A stretch of DNA of 53,578 bases from Neisseria bergeri (GCA_003044455.1 POWY01000012.1:1-53578), one strand, 5' to 3'. Counted from the stretch's first letter, positions 1 through 9,297 are shown. Translations and numbers: made by a program. Notes: generated by a model from the letters alone, not told the origin.

Positions 1-72
1 ACAGGCGCGGGGCGGGCGCAGGGAAATGCCCGAACCGTCATTCCCGACAACACCGTAATCTTGAAACCCGTC

Positions 73-266
73 ATTCCCGCGCAGGCGGGAATCCAGACCT
101 GTCCGCACAGAAACTTATCGGATAAAACAGTTTCTTCAACCCTACGCTCTAGATTCCCGTTTTCACGGGAATGACGAAAAGTTGCGGGAATCTAAAAACC
201 CAACGCTGCAAGATTTATCAGAAACAACTGAAACCGAACGGACTGGATTCCCGCCTGCGCGGGAAT
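73..266. repeat. dRS3 repeats (NIME-type array)
   Basis: Three 20-bp dRS3 inverted repeats of the form ATTCCC-N8-GGGAAT lie at 73-92, 153-172 and 247-266, separated by about 60-75 bp of spacer. A degenerate copy starts near 41. Such arrays (NIMEs) are typical neisserial intergenic repeats and serve as recombination sites and filamentous-phage targets. No credible gene is seen in 1-634. Confidence 0.85.
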
Positions 267-411
267 GACGGGATTTGGGTTTCTATTTTGGTTTTCTGTT
301 TTCGTAGGAGCGATGGAATAAAAGAAGTTGGAATAACGAAGCAAAAAACGTGATGGTGATGCGATTTGGGCTTGTGCAGGTAATCAACGTTAAGTTGTGC
401 GAATGACGAAA

Positions 412-566
412 TATAGTGGATTAACAAAAACCGGTACGGCGTTGCCTCGCCTCAGCTCAAAGAGAACGATTTTCTAAGGTGCTGAAGCACCAAGTGAATC
501 GGTTCCGTACTATTTGTACTGTCTGCGGCTTCGTCGCCTTGTCCTGATTTTTGTTAATCCACTATA
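412..566. repeat. Correia repeat enclosed element (CREE), full length
   Basis: A 155-bp element bounded by inverted termini: TATAGTGGATTAACAAAAA on the left and its complement ending in ...TTAATCCACTATA on the right. It begins and ends with TA, as expected for the TA target duplication. The interior matches the second CREE at 19454-19608 in opposite orientation. CREEs are neisserial MITEs that can carry promoters and an IHF site and are RNase III substrates. Confidence 0.93.
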
Positions 567-569
567 AAA

Positions 570-598
570 ATGCCGTCTGAAAGGTTTTCAGACGGCAT
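570..598 (-). terminator. Inverted DUS pair, terminator of putA
   Basis: ATGCCGTCTGAA, a 5-nt loop, then TTCAGACGGCAT form a 12-bp stem. It lies 37 bp beyond the putA stop codon and is followed by A/T runs on both sides, so it can act as a bidirectional intrinsic terminator while also providing DUS. Confidence 0.75.
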
Positions 599-634
599 TT
601 GTTCACGGGCCGCGCTCGGGCGGTTTTGGCAAAA

Positions 635-3600
635 TCAGTCGGCGACCGCCATCAGGCTGGCGTTGCCGCCGGCGGCTGTGGTGTTGACGCTGCAAGAGAT
701 TTCTTCAAACACTTGCAGGATGTCGAGTCCGTTTTCCGAAGGGAGGACGCGGATGAGTGCGCCGTCGTGGGCGGCAAGTTCCTGTTTGCGCGCGCTGTCC
801 AAAGGAGACAGGGCGGCAACGTGGCTGATGCCGGCGGTTTCGGGTTTGCCGTTGACCAGCAGCAGGCCTTCCAGGTCGGCGGTGTAGGAAGCCAAGGGGC
901 TGTCGGGTTCGACCACTGCCTGTACGCCGGAGGCGGCAAGTTCGGTCAGTGCGGCAAAGGCTTGAACCGTGCTGCCGCCGTGTATCCAAACGCGTTTGGG
1001 CGCGTGCCATGAGATGCTGTTGCGCTCGCCGGTCGGGCCGGTAAGGACGGTTTCGGCACGGCGCAGGGTGCGGATGCGGGCGTGTCCCAAAGCGGCCGCT
1101 GCGGCTTTTTTCTCTTCGGCGTTGAACGGCAGTTTGTGAACCAGTGTTTCGAGGCGTTTGAGCGCGGCTTCGTCCGCCTGTCCGATTTGGCTCAGGGTCG
1201 GGGCAACCCATTCGGGGATGCGGGTCAGTTTTTGCAGGTAGAACGAACCGCCTGCTTTGGGGCCTGTGCCGGACAGACCGTGTCCGCCGAAAGGCTGTAC
1301 GCCGACGACTGCGCCGACGATGTTGCGGTTGACGTAAACGTTGCCGGCTTCGATGCGGCTGCGGATGTGGCGTACCGTGCCTTCGATGCGGCTGTGTACG
1401 CCGTGGGTCAGGGCGTAGCCTTTGCTGTTGATTTGGTCGATGACGCTGTCGAGTTCGTCGGCGCGGTAGCGGACGACGTGCAGGACGGGGCCGAAGACTT
1501 CGCGTTGCAGTTCGTTGAGGTTGTTCAGCTCAAACAGGATGGGGCGAACGAACGTGGATTTTTCGGAATCGACATCGGCGGCGGTTTTGACTTCGTGGTA
1601 GGACTTGGCAACGCCTTTCATTTTGTTGATGTGGTTCAACAGGTTTTGCTGCGCTTCGGCATCGATGACGGGACCTACGTCGGTAGTGAGCTGAACGGGT
1701 TTGCCGACGACCAATTCGTCCATCGCGCCTTTGATGATGGCGAGCATCTTGTCGGCGACATCTTCTTGAACGCAAAGGATGCGAAGGGCGGAGCAGCGTT
1801 GTCCTGCGCTGTCGAAGGCGGAGTTCAATACGTCGGCGCAGACTTGTTCGGCAAGTGCGGTGGAATCGACAATCATGGCGTTTTGTCCGCCGGTTTCGGC
1901 AATCAGGACGGGATTGTCGCCGCGTTTGGCAAGGGCTTTGTTAATCAGGCGCGCCACTTCGGTCGAGCCTGTGAAAATCACGCCGCCGATGCGTGGATCG
2001 CCTGTCAGCGCCGCGCCGACATCGCCTGCGCCGAGGACAAGTTGCAAGGCGGAAGTCGGGATACCCGCTTCGTGCATCAGGGAAACGGCGTAACCGGCAA
2101 TCAGGCTGGTTTGTTCGGCAGGTTTGGCGATGACGGTGTTGCCTGCCGCCAATGCGGAAACGACTTCGCCGGTAAAGATGGCGAGCGGGAAGTTCCACGG
2201 GCTGATGGCGACAATCGCGCCGACGGCTTTTGCGTCTTGAGGCAGGGTGTGTTCGGCTTCGTTTGCGTAGTAGCGGCAGAAATCGACGGCTTCGCGCACT
2301 TCGGCAATGGCGTTGTTCAGCGTTTTGCCTGCTTCGCGCACGGCAAGCATCATCAGCGCGGGGGTGTGCTGTTCGAGCAGGTCGGCGAAACGGCGCAGGC
2401 AGGCGGCGCGCTCGGCGGCAGGTGTCGCACTCCATTCGGGGAACGCGGCAACGGCTGCGCCAACCGCTTCTTGGGCAAGCGCGGCATCGGCAAAGCTGAC
2501 CGTACCGACAACATCGCCGTGGTCGGCAGGGTTTTTAATCGGTTGCGCTTCGCCGACATCGCGGGCTTTGCCGTTGACGATGGATGCGGCGTGGAAGTCT
2601 TGCGCGGCGGCTTTGTTCATCTGTTCTTGAAGCTGCTGCAATACGTTTTCGTTGCTCAAGTCCACGCCTTGCGAGTTCAGACGGCATTTGCCGTACAAAT
2701 CGCGCGGCAGCGGCAGGGCGTTGTGCAGGTGGATGCCCTGTTCGGCGATGGTGTCGAACGGGCTTTTAATCAGGCGGTCGATGCTGATGTTTTCATCAAC
2801 GATTTGGTTGACGAAAGACGAGTTCGCGCCGTTTTCCAACAGGCGGCGCACCAAGTAGGCGAGCAGGGTTTCGTGCGTACCGACCGGGGCGTACACGCGC
2901 ACGCGGCGGCCTAAGTTTTGCGGGCCGACCACTTGGTCGTACAGGGTTTCGCCCATGCCGTGCAGGCATTGGTGTTCAAAGTCTTTGCCTTTGCCCATTT
3001 GGTAGATTGCGCCCAAGGTGTAAGCGTTGTGGGTGGCGAATTGCGGGAACACGGCATCTTGCGCGGAAAGCAGTTTGCGCGCGCAGGCGAGGTAGGAAAT
3101 GTCGGTATGCACTTTGCGGGTGTAGGTCGGATAGCCGTTCAAGCCGTCCACTTGCGCCCATTTGATTTCGCTGTCCCAATACGCGCCTTTGACGAGGCGG
3201 ATCATCAGTTTTTGGTTGTTGCGGCGGGCAAGGTCGATCAGGTAGTCGATGACGAAGGGGCAGCGTTTTTGGTAGGCTTGGACAACGAAACCGATGCCTT
3301 TGTAGCCTGCCAAATCGGGGTCGGAAACGAGTGCCTCCATCAAATCCAAAGACAGCTCCAAGCGGTTGGCTTCTTCGGCATCGATATTGATACCGATATC
3401 GTATTTTTTACCCAAAAGGAACAATTCTTTCAGGCGCGGCAACAGTTCTCCCATCACGCGGCCGTGTTGGGCGCGCGAGTAGCGCGGATGGATGGCGGAG
3501 AGTTTGACGGAAATGCCGTTGCCTTCGTAAACGCCTTGGCCTGCGGCATCTTTGCCGATGGCGTGGATGGCTTCGACATAGTCGCGGTAGTAGCGGTCGG

Positions 3601-4240
3601 CATCGGCTTGGGTGTAGGCGGCTTCGCCCAACATATCGAAGGAGAAGCGGTAGCCCATTTTTTCGCGTTCTTTGCCGTTTTGCAGGGCTTCTTCAATGGT
3701 TTGTCCGGTGACGAACTGTTTGCCCAACAGGCGCATTGCGTAATTCACGCCTTGGCGGATGAGCGGTGCGCCGCCTTTGCTGATCAGGCGGCTGAGTGCG
3801 GAACTCATTTGTTTGTCGTTTGTGGCGGTCAGTTTGCCGGTAATCAGCAGACCCCAGGCGGCGGCGTTGACGAAGAGGGAAGGGCTGTTGTTCAAATGGC
3901 TTTTCCAGTTGCCGTCTGAAATCTTGTCGGCAATCAGGCGGTCGCGCGTGGCGTTGTCGGGGATACGCAGCAGGGCTTCTGCCAGACACATCAGCGCGAT
4001 GCCTTCTTCACTGGAGAGTGAAAACTCGTGCATCAGCGCATCTACGCCGCCGGCTTTGGTGCGGCCGGCGCGGACTTGAGTAACCAAACGGCGGGCAAGT
4101 TCGGAGGCGGAGTTGCGCTCTTCGTCGCTCATCTGTGCACGTTGCAACATATCCTGTACGGCTTCGATTTCATTACGGCGGTAGGCATCGGTTATCGCTT
4201 GGCGCAGGGCAGTTTGTGCCGGAAATGCAAAATGAAACAT
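635..4240 (-). CDS. putA: Bifunctional proline dehydrogenase / L-glutamate gamma-semialdehyde dehydrogenase PutA
   Basis: Oxidises proline to glutamate in two steps: FAD-dependent proline dehydrogenase, then NAD-dependent P5C/glutamate-semialdehyde dehydrogenase, with electrons passed to the membrane quinone pool. The PRODH barrel occupies roughly residues 170-490, including an RLVKGAYWDSE segment near 345-355. The aldehyde dehydrogenase half follows from about 560 and shows AISPWNFPL, the catalytic-base motif AETGGQNAM (Glu782) and the nucleophile motif SAGQRCSAL (Cys816). An extra C-terminal domain ends the 1201-residue protein. The open frame runs upstream to 4585, but ATG 4240 is chosen because GGAG sits 10 nt before it and homology begins at MFHFAF. 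It lacks the N-terminal ribbon-helix-helix domain of E. coli PutA, so it is probably not a DNA-binding repressor. It lies downstream of putP on the same strand. Confidence 0.96.
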   Translation of the reverse strand: MFHFAFPAQTALRQAITDAYRRNEIEAVQDMLQRAQMSDEERNSASELARRLVTQVRAGRTKAGGVDALMHEFSLSSEEGIALMCLAEALLRIPDNATRDRLIADKISDGNWKSHLNNSPSLFVNAAAWGLLITGKLTATNDKQMSSALSRLISKGGAPLIRQGVNYAMRLLGKQFVTGQTIEEALQNGKEREKMGYRFSFDMLGEAAYTQADADRYYRDYVEAIHAIGKDAAGQGVYEGNGISVKLSAIHPRYSRAQHGRVMGELLPRLKELFLLGKKYDIGINIDAEEANRLELSLDLMEALVSDPDLAGYKGIGFVVQAYQKRCPFVIDYLIDLARRNNQKLMIRLVKGAYWDSEIKWAQVDGLNGYPTYTRKVHTDISYLACARKLLSAQDAVFPQFATHNAYTLGAIYQMGKGKDFEHQCLHGMGETLYDQVVGPQNLGRRVRVYAPVGTHETLLAYLVRRLLENGANSSFVNQIVDENISIDRLIKSPFDTIAEQGIHLHNALPLPRDLYGKCRLNSQGVDLSNENVLQQLQEQMNKAAAQDFHAASIVNGKARDVGEAQPIKNPADHGDVVGTVSFADAALAQEAVGAAVAAFPEWSATPAAERAACLRRFADLLEQHTPALMMLAVREAGKTLNNAIAEVREAVDFCRYYANEAEHTLPQDAKAVGAIVAISPWNFPLAIFTGEVVSALAAGNTVIAKPAEQTSLIAGYAVSLMHEAGIPTSALQLVLGAGDVGAALTGDPRIGGVIFTGSTEVARLINKALAKRGDNPVLIAETGGQNAMIVDSTALAEQVCADVLNSAFDSAGQRCSALRILCVQEDVADKMLAIIKGAMDELVVGKPVQLTTDVGPVIDAEAQQNLLNHINKMKGVAKSYHEVKTAADVDSEKSTFVRPILFELNNLNELQREVFGPVLHVVRYRADELDSVIDQINSKGYALTHGVHSRIEGTVRHIRSRIEAGNVYVNRNIVGAVVGVQPFGGHGLSGTGPKAGGSFYLQKLTRIPEWVAPTLSQIGQADEAALKRLETLVHKLPFNAEEKKAAAAALGHARIRTLRRAETVLTGPTGERNSISWHAPKRVWIHGGSTVQAFAALTELAASGVQAVVEPDSPLASYTADLEGLLLVNGKPETAGISHVAALSPLDSARKQELAAHDGALIRVLPSENGLDILQVFEEISCSVNTTAAGGNASLMAVAD

Positions 4241-4383
4241 TTTTTGGATTCTCCAAAGTTTTTCGGGGGGTTCAGACGGCATCGGTGCGGCCTGAATACG
4301 GTAATATCGTAATAAATCCACAGATGAAATACAAGGCTTCAAATGCGGGCAGGGTAGGTGCTTCCGTTTCTTTGAAAATGAAA

Positions 4384-4439
4384 CGGGTAAAACACAAATA
4401 AGGCCTGTATGCAGGCAAGGTTTATTTGTGTTTGACCCG
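4384..4439. repeat. Long imperfect hairpin between putP and putA
   Basis: Arms 4384-4401 and 4422-4439 pair over 18 positions with a single mismatch. The core AAACACAAATAA / TTATTTGTGTTT is perfect, and an inner CCTG-TATG-CAGG extends the fold. It lies between the putP terminator-like DUS pair and the putA start. It could be an intercistronic stabiliser, attenuator or second terminator; the function is not determined. Confidence 0.6.
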
Positions 4440-4447
4440 GAAACGGG

Positions 4448-4484
4448 TTCAGACGGCACGAACCGGGATGCCGTGCCGTCTGAA
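4448..4484 (-). terminator. Inverted DUS pair downstream of putP
   Basis: TTCAGACGGCAC and its complement GTGCCGTCTGAA are separated by 13 nt, immediately 3' of the putP stop codon at 4491. Probable stem-loop terminator or partial terminator between putP and putA. Confidence 0.6.
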
Positions 4485-4490
4485 AGGGGT

Positions 4491-6017
4491 TTATCGGGCG
4501 GCGCGGTAATCTGCGTCGGCTTTTTCAAAGCGTTCTTGGATTTCGCGCGAAGGTTCTTTGTTGAACAGGGAAACCAACACGGCAACGATCAAGCAAACAA
4601 TAAAGCCCGGCACGATTTCGTACATCGTCAACAGGCCGCTTTCTCCTGCCGCTTGAGCCGGTTTTTTCACCCATTCCGCCCACACAACAACGGTTAACGC
4701 ACCTGCAACCATACCCGACAACGCGCCGTAGGCAGTGATGCGTTTCCACAATACGGACAGAATCACAATCGGGCCGAACGCCGCACCGAAACCTGCCCAC
4801 GCGTAAGACACCAGTCCCAATACTTTGCTGTTCGGATCGGAAGCAATCAGGATGGAAATCACGGCAATCGCCAAGACCATCAGCCGGCCGACCCATACCA
4901 GTTCCGACTGTTGCGCGTTTTTACGCAAAAAGCCTTTGTAGAAGTCTTCGGTAATCGCGCTGGAGCAAACCAAAAGCTGGCAGGACAGGGTGGACATCAC
5001 CGCCGCCAAAATCGCGCTCAAAATAATACCGGCGATCCAAGGGTTGAACAGCAGGGTGGAAAGCGCGATGAAGATGCGTTCGTGGTTGCCGCTCATAGAA
5101 GAAACTTTGTCGGGGTTTGCACCGAAATACGCAATGCCGAAATAACCGACCGCTACCGCGCCCGCAAGGCACAACGCCATCCAAGTCATACCGATGCGGC
5201 GTGCGGATACCAGCGATTTCGCGCTTTCGGCGGCCATAAAGCGCGCCAAAATGTGCGGCTGTCCGAAATAGCCCAAGCCCCATGCGGCGGTGGAAATGAT
5301 GCCGATGACGGTCGTACCGGCAAACAGGCTGCCGTATTCTTTGCCCGTGCCTGCGGCGACGCTTTGAATCGCGGCAGACATTTGTTCCGCGCCGCCCAAG
5401 CCCAGATAGACCATCACCGGCGTTAAAATCAGGGCGAAAATCATCAAAGATGCTTGCAGCGTATCCGTCCAGCTTACCGCCAAGAAGCCGCCCAAGAAGG
5501 TATAGGCGATGGTCGCACCCGCGCCCAGCCACATTGCCTGATTGTAAGTCATACCTTCAAACAGGCTTTGGAACAGGGTTGCGCCCGCCACAATGCCCGA
5601 GGCGCAATAAATCGTGAAGAAAAACAGGATAATCAATGCGGAAACCACTTTCATCAAGTGTCCGCCCGCGCCGAAGCGGTGGAAGAAATAATCCGGCAGC
5701 GTCAGCGCATTGTTGGCATATTCGGTATGCACGCGCAGGCGGCCCGCCACCAAGAGCCAGTTGAAATACGCGCCGACCAAGAGGCCGATGGCAATCCAGG
5801 CTTCGTTCAAACCGCTCAGGTAAATCGCGCCCGGCAGCCCCATCAAAAGCCAGCCGGACATATCGGACGCGCCCGCCGACATCGCCGTAACGAACGGACC
5901 CAGGCTGCGGCCGCCCAAAATATAATCGTCGAAATTGCGCGTGGAAAAATAAGCGGCAAGCCCGATGAGAAGGACTGCAACCAGATAGATTGCAAAAGTG
6001 ATGTACATGGGATTCAT
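4491..6017 (-). CDS. putP: Sodium/proline symporter PutP
   Basis: Inner-membrane Na+/proline symporter of the SSS family (508 aa, family about 500). It has about 13 hydrophobic segments starting with MNPMYITFAIYLVAVLLIG, followed by the family signature around GGRSLGPFVTAMSAGASDMSG (residues about 35-55), which contains Na+ and substrate-contacting positions in E. coli PutP. ATG 6017 is preceded by GAGGAAT. The neighbour 3' on the same strand is putA, so the pair imports and oxidises proline. A weak promoter candidate lies at 6142-6170. Confidence 0.96.
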   Translation of the reverse strand: MNPMYITFAIYLVAVLLIGLAAYFSTRNFDDYILGGRSLGPFVTAMSAGASDMSGWLLMGLPGAIYLSGLNEAWIAIGLLVGAYFNWLLVAGRLRVHTEYANNALTLPDYFFHRFGAGGHLMKVVSALIILFFFTIYCASGIVAGATLFQSLFEGMTYNQAMWLGAGATIAYTFLGGFLAVSWTDTLQASLMIFALILTPVMVYLGLGGAEQMSAAIQSVAAGTGKEYGSLFAGTTVIGIISTAAWGLGYFGQPHILARFMAAESAKSLVSARRIGMTWMALCLAGAVAVGYFGIAYFGANPDKVSSMSGNHERIFIALSTLLFNPWIAGIILSAILAAVMSTLSCQLLVCSSAITEDFYKGFLRKNAQQSELVWVGRLMVLAIAVISILIASDPNSKVLGLVSYAWAGFGAAFGPIVILSVLWKRITAYGALSGMVAGALTVVVWAEWVKKPAQAAGESGLLTMYEIVPGFIVCLIVAVLVSLFNKEPSREIQERFEKADADYRAAR

Positions 6018-6141
6018 GTGCTATTCCTCGTCTAAAACTTCAGAATTACAGGCTTTGAAATTGCAAGCAACTTGCGCCTGAAATGTTTTTCTAATAAAAG
6101 TACAACTGAAAATCCGGACACCCGAAAGGGGATTCGGATAA

Positions 6142-6170
6142 ATTATCTTCAATCACAATAAGATATGTAA
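6142..6170 (-). promoter_or_regulatory. Candidate sigma70 promoter for putP
   Basis: Reading the minus strand: TTACAT, 17-nt spacer, GATAAT, giving a leader of about 120 nt before putP. It sits in an AT-rich block. Pattern match only. Confidence 0.3.
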
Positions 6171-6497
6171 TGAAATCACATGAAATTGTAAATAATTTGG
6201 TTCAGCATAACCCAAATTTTTTTGTTTGCAAAGCACTTAATGGCTTAAAAAGCCGAGTTTGAAACGATGCGCATCGGAAAAATCATTTAAAACAGCATAT
6301 TGTTTTGTAGTGTCTTGTAATCGGGCGTTGCGCGGAATATGAAATCCGTTTTCAGACGGCAGGTGTCTTGAAGTGTAATTTAGCAACCGCAAAGGGGGGC
6401 GGTATGTTTTGACGATTATCCACCGCCCGTTTTCAGACGGCATTTTTCCTTATACAATAGCCGCTTGAATTTGATATGTTCAGGAAGGATACAGATA
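6171..6497. other. Intergenic region between putP and ubiK
   Basis: AT-rich in its left half. Single DUS copies lie near 6350 and 6431 (TTCAGACGGCA, TTCAGACGGCAT). I see no coding sequence with a ribosome site. The ubiK promoter must lie in the right half (TATACAAT near 6452 is a possible -10), but no convincing -35 is seen. Confidence 0.5.
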
Positions 6498-6818
6498 ATG
6501 TTCGGCAAGCAGCTTTTTGAAGAAGTCGGCTCGAAAATCAGCGAAACCATCGCCAACAGCCCTGCCAAAGATGTGGAAAAAAATATTAAGGCGATGCTGG
6601 GCGGCGCGTTCAACCGTATGGATTTGGTTACGCGCGAAGAATTCGACATCCAGCAGCAGGTTTTGATTAAAACCCGTACCAAACTGGCGGCTTTGGAAGC
6701 GCGTCTGGCGAAACTCGAAGCCGCGCAAAATCCCGAACGGGCAGCATTGGAAGCGGCTGAAGCCGCTGCCGAAGAAGCCGTCGCCGAAATCAGGCAGCAA
6801 ACCGCAGCCGGCGAATAA
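6498..6818 (+). CDS. ubiK: Ubiquinone biosynthesis accessory factor UbiK (BMFP domain)
   Basis: Small (106 aa) accessory protein that in E. coli binds UbiJ and supports the aerobic ubiquinone-synthesis complex. The N-terminal half (MFGKQLFEEVGSKISETIANSP) matches the BMFP family, followed by a heptad-rich coiled coil (residues about 60-95) and an Ala/Glu-rich tail. The frame is open back to 6465, but ATG 6498 fits the family start and has GGAT just upstream. A DUS sits in the 13-bp gap before comM. Function is from family knowledge. Confidence 0.85.
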   Translation: MFGKQLFEEVGSKISETIANSPAKDVEKNIKAMLGGAFNRMDLVTREEFDIQQQVLIKTRTKLAALEARLAKLEAAQNPERAALEAAEAAAEEAVAEIRQQTAAGE

Positions 6819-6831
6819 GGCCGTCTGAAAT

Positions 6832-8328
6832 ATGTCGCTTGCCTTGGTTTACAGCCGCGCCTTGAGCGGTATGAATGCGCCGTTGGTCGAAGTGGAAGCC
6901 CACCTTGCCAACGGCCTGCCGCATTTCAACATCGTCGGACTGCCCGATACGGAAGTAAAGGAAAGCCGCGACCGCGTCCGCGCCGCCATCATCCAAAGCG
7001 GTTTCGAGTTCCCGGCCAAAAAAATCACCGTCAACCTCGCCCCCGCCGACCTGCCCAAAGAATCGGGACGTTTCGACCTGCCGATTGCAATCGGCATCCT
7101 TGCCGCATCTGGGCAGGTTGTGCCCGAAAAGCTGGCGGAATACGAGTTTGCGGGGGAATTGGCACTGTCGGGGTTGTTGCGCCCCGTGCGCGGCGCGTTG
7201 GCGATGGCGTGGCAGGGTATGCAGGCAAAACGTGCATTTGTTTTGCCTGAAGAAAACGCAGGACAAGCCGCCGTGATGCGCGGCATTACCGTTTACGGCG
7301 CGCGCTCTTTGGGCGAAGTCGCCGCTCATTTGAACGGTATCGAACCTTTGGCGCAAACCGAATGCCAAGTTCCTCAGATGCCGTTTGAAAACACCAAATT
7401 GCCCGACCTCGTCGATGTCAAGGGTCAGCATACCGCGCGCCTCGCTTTGGAAATTGCCGCCGCAGGCGGACACAGCCTTTTGATGATGGGTCCGCCGGGA
7501 ACGGGCAAATCCATGCTTTCCCAACGGCTGCCCGGCATCCTGCCGCCTTTGACCGAAGACGAATTGGTCGAAGTGTGGGCATTGCGTTCGCTCCTGCCCA
7601 ACCATCAACAGCAGCTCGACAACCACCGCCCCTTCCGCAGCCCGCACCACAGCGCGAGTTCGGCGGCTATGGTCGGCGGCGGTTCTGATCCGCGTCCGGG
7701 CGAAATTTCATTGGCGCATCACGGCGTTTTGTTTTTGGACGAGCTGCCCGAGTTTGACCGCAAAGTTTTGGAAGTTTTGCGCGAACCTTTGGAAAACGGT
7801 GAAATCCACATTTCCCGCGCGGCGCGTCAAGCCGTCTATCCGGCGAAATTCCAGCTTGTCGCCGCCATGAACCCTTGTCCGTGCGGTTATCTCGGGCATC
7901 CTGTCAAACCCTGCCGCTGCACGCCCGAAAGCGTCGCGCGTTACCGCAGCAAGATTTCCGGTCCGCTGCTCGACCGCATCGATTTGATCATCGAAGTCCC
8001 CAGCCTGTCCGCCGCCGAACTGATGCAGCAGGAAGCAGGGGAAAGCAGTGCCGTCGTGTTGGCGCGCGTGATTGCCGCCCGCGACAAACAATACGCGCGG
8101 CAAGGCAAAGTGAATGCCGCCTTGAGCGTCAGTGAACTCGACACGTCCGCCCGCATCCAAAAAGAAGCGCAGGAAGCCTTGGGCAGCCTGTTGGAAAAAC
8201 TCTCCCTCTCCGCCCGCAGCTTCCACCGCATCATGCGCGTGGCGCGTACGTTGGCGGATTTGGCAGGCGACGAAGAAGTCGGCAGAAGCCATGTTATGAA
8301 AGCCGTGGGCTTCCGTCGTGCTTTGTGA
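6832..8328 (+). CDS. comM: ComM / YifB-family Mg-chelatase-like AAA+ ATPase
   Basis: 498-aa AAA+ protein of the YifB/ComM family. ComM is a hexameric branch-migration helicase that promotes integration of incoming DNA during natural transformation, fitting a naturally competent Neisseria. Domain order: Lon-substrate-like N-terminal domain (about 1-170), AAA+ core with Walker A GPPGTGKSML (near 220) and Walker B LFLDELPEF (near 300), a Cys-rich NPCPCGYLGHPVKPCRC loop (near 348-365), and a C-terminal Mg-chelatase domain. The start overlaps the end of the DUS (GGCCGTCTGAAATATG). Probably co-transcribed with ubiK. Confidence 0.95.
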   Translation: MSLALVYSRALSGMNAPLVEVEAHLANGLPHFNIVGLPDTEVKESRDRVRAAIIQSGFEFPAKKITVNLAPADLPKESGRFDLPIAIGILAASGQVVPEKLAEYEFAGELALSGLLRPVRGALAMAWQGMQAKRAFVLPEENAGQAAVMRGITVYGARSLGEVAAHLNGIEPLAQTECQVPQMPFENTKLPDLVDVKGQHTARLALEIAAAGGHSLLMMGPPGTGKSMLSQRLPGILPPLTEDELVEVWALRSLLPNHQQQLDNHRPFRSPHHSASSAAMVGGGSDPRPGEISLAHHGVLFLDELPEFDRKVLEVLREPLENGEIHISRAARQAVYPAKFQLVAAMNPCPCGYLGHPVKPCRCTPESVARYRSKISGPLLDRIDLIIEVPSLSAAELMQQEAGESSAVVLARVIAARDKQYARQGKVNAALSVSELDTSARIQKEAQEALGSLLEKLSLSARSFHRIMRVARTLADLAGDEEVGRSHVMKAVGFRRAL

Positions 8329-8347
8329 AAGGGTGTCGGGTCAGATT

Positions 8348-8376
8348 TTGCTCAAATATGGCAATATTGTTAGAAT
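8348..8376 (+). promoter_or_regulatory. Candidate sigma70 promoter for the SPOR-dsbA unit
   Basis: TTGCTC, 17-nt spacer, TAGAAT, located about 55 bp before the SPOR-protein start and just after comM. A DUS lies between promoter and gene at 8402. Confidence 0.45.
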
Positions 8377-8431
8377 ATCTGCCCGTACGCAAACGGTGTC
8401 AATGCCGTCTGAAATACATTAAGGTATGTTT

Positions 8432-9295
8432 ATGAACAAATTTTCTCAATCCGGAAAAGGTCTGTCCGGTTTCTTCTTCGGTCTGATACTGGCAACAGTC
8501 ATTATTGCCGGTATTTTGTTTTATCTGAACCAGAGCGGTCAAAATGCGTTCAAAATCCCGGCTCCGTCGAAGCAGTCTGCAGAAACGGAAATCCTGAAAC
8601 CGAAAAACCAGCCTAAGGAAGACATCCGATCTGAACCGACCGATCAAAACGCCTTGTCCGAACCGGATGCTGCGAAAGAGTCAGAGCAGTCGGATGCGGA
8701 AAAAACTGCCGACAAGCAGCCCGTTGCCGACAAAGCCGACGAGGTTGAGGAAAAGGCGGGCGAGCCGGAGCGGGAAAAGTCGGACGGGCAGGCAGTGCGT
8801 AAGAAAGCACTGACGGAAGAACGTGAACAAACCGTCGGGGAAAAAGCGCAGAAGAAAGATGCCGAAACGGTTAAAAAACAAGCGGTAAAACCGTCTAAAG
8901 AAACAGAGAAAAAAGCTTCAAAAGAAGAGAAAAAGGCGGCGAAGGAAAAAGTTGCACCCAAACCGACCCCTGAACAAATCCTCAACAGCGGCAGCATCGA
9001 AAAAGCGCGCAGTGCCGCCGCCAAAGAAGTGCAGAAAATGAAAACGTCCGACAAGGCGGAAACAACGCATTATCTGCAAATGGGCGCGTATGCCGACCGC
9101 CGGAGCGCGGAAGGGCAGCGTGCCAAACTGGCAATCTTGGGCATATCTTCCAAAGTGGTCGGCTATCAGGCAGGAAGTAAAACGCTTTACCGCGTGCAAA
9201 GCGGCAATATGTCTGCCGATGCGGTGAAAAAAATGCAGGACGAGTTGAAAAAGCACGGGGTCGCCAGCCTGATCCGTGCGATTGAAGGCAAATAA
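8432..9295 (+). CDS. SPOR-domain cell-division-associated membrane protein (FtsN-like topology)
   Basis: Type II membrane protein: a short cytoplasmic N terminus, one transmembrane helix (residues about 13-33, GFFFGLILATVIIAGILFYL), a long Lys/Glu/Ala-rich linker (about 40-205) and a C-terminal SPOR domain (about 210-287, with HYLQMGAYADRRSAE and LYRVQSGNMS). SPOR domains bind denuded septal peptidoglycan, so a role in septation or daughter-cell separation is likely. ATG 8432 is preferred over 8426 because AAGG is then 7 nt away. The adjacent gene is dsbA. It may correspond to the gonococcal cell-separation gene tpc, but this is recollection only. Confidence 0.85.
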   Translation: MNKFSQSGKGLSGFFFGLILATVIIAGILFYLNQSGQNAFKIPAPSKQSAETEILKPKNQPKEDIRSEPTDQNALSEPDAAKESEQSDAEKTADKQPVADKADEVEEKAGEPEREKSDGQAVRKKALTEEREQTVGEKAQKKDAETVKKQAVKPSKETEKKASKEEKKAAKEKVAPKPTPEQILNSGSIEKARSAAAKEVQKMKTSDKAETTHYLQMGAYADRRSAEGQRAKLAILGISSKVVGYQAGSKTLYRVQSGNMSADAVKKMQDELKKHGVASLIRAIEGK

Positions 9296-9297
9296 TT

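Noticed and set aside
171-427. Small frames in both directions across the left repeats
   Set aside because: Their codons are dRS3 sequence (LDSRLRGNDG pattern), a common false ORF in Neisseria.
1082-3919. Two long plus-strand frames (610 and 333 codons) opposite putA
   Set aside because: They lie wholly antisense to putA, have no ribosome sites or domains, and are the usual mirror frames of a GC-rich coding strand.
4911-6035. Plus-strand frames opposite putP
   Set aside because: Antisense shadows; the putP frame has unmistakable SSS-family motifs.
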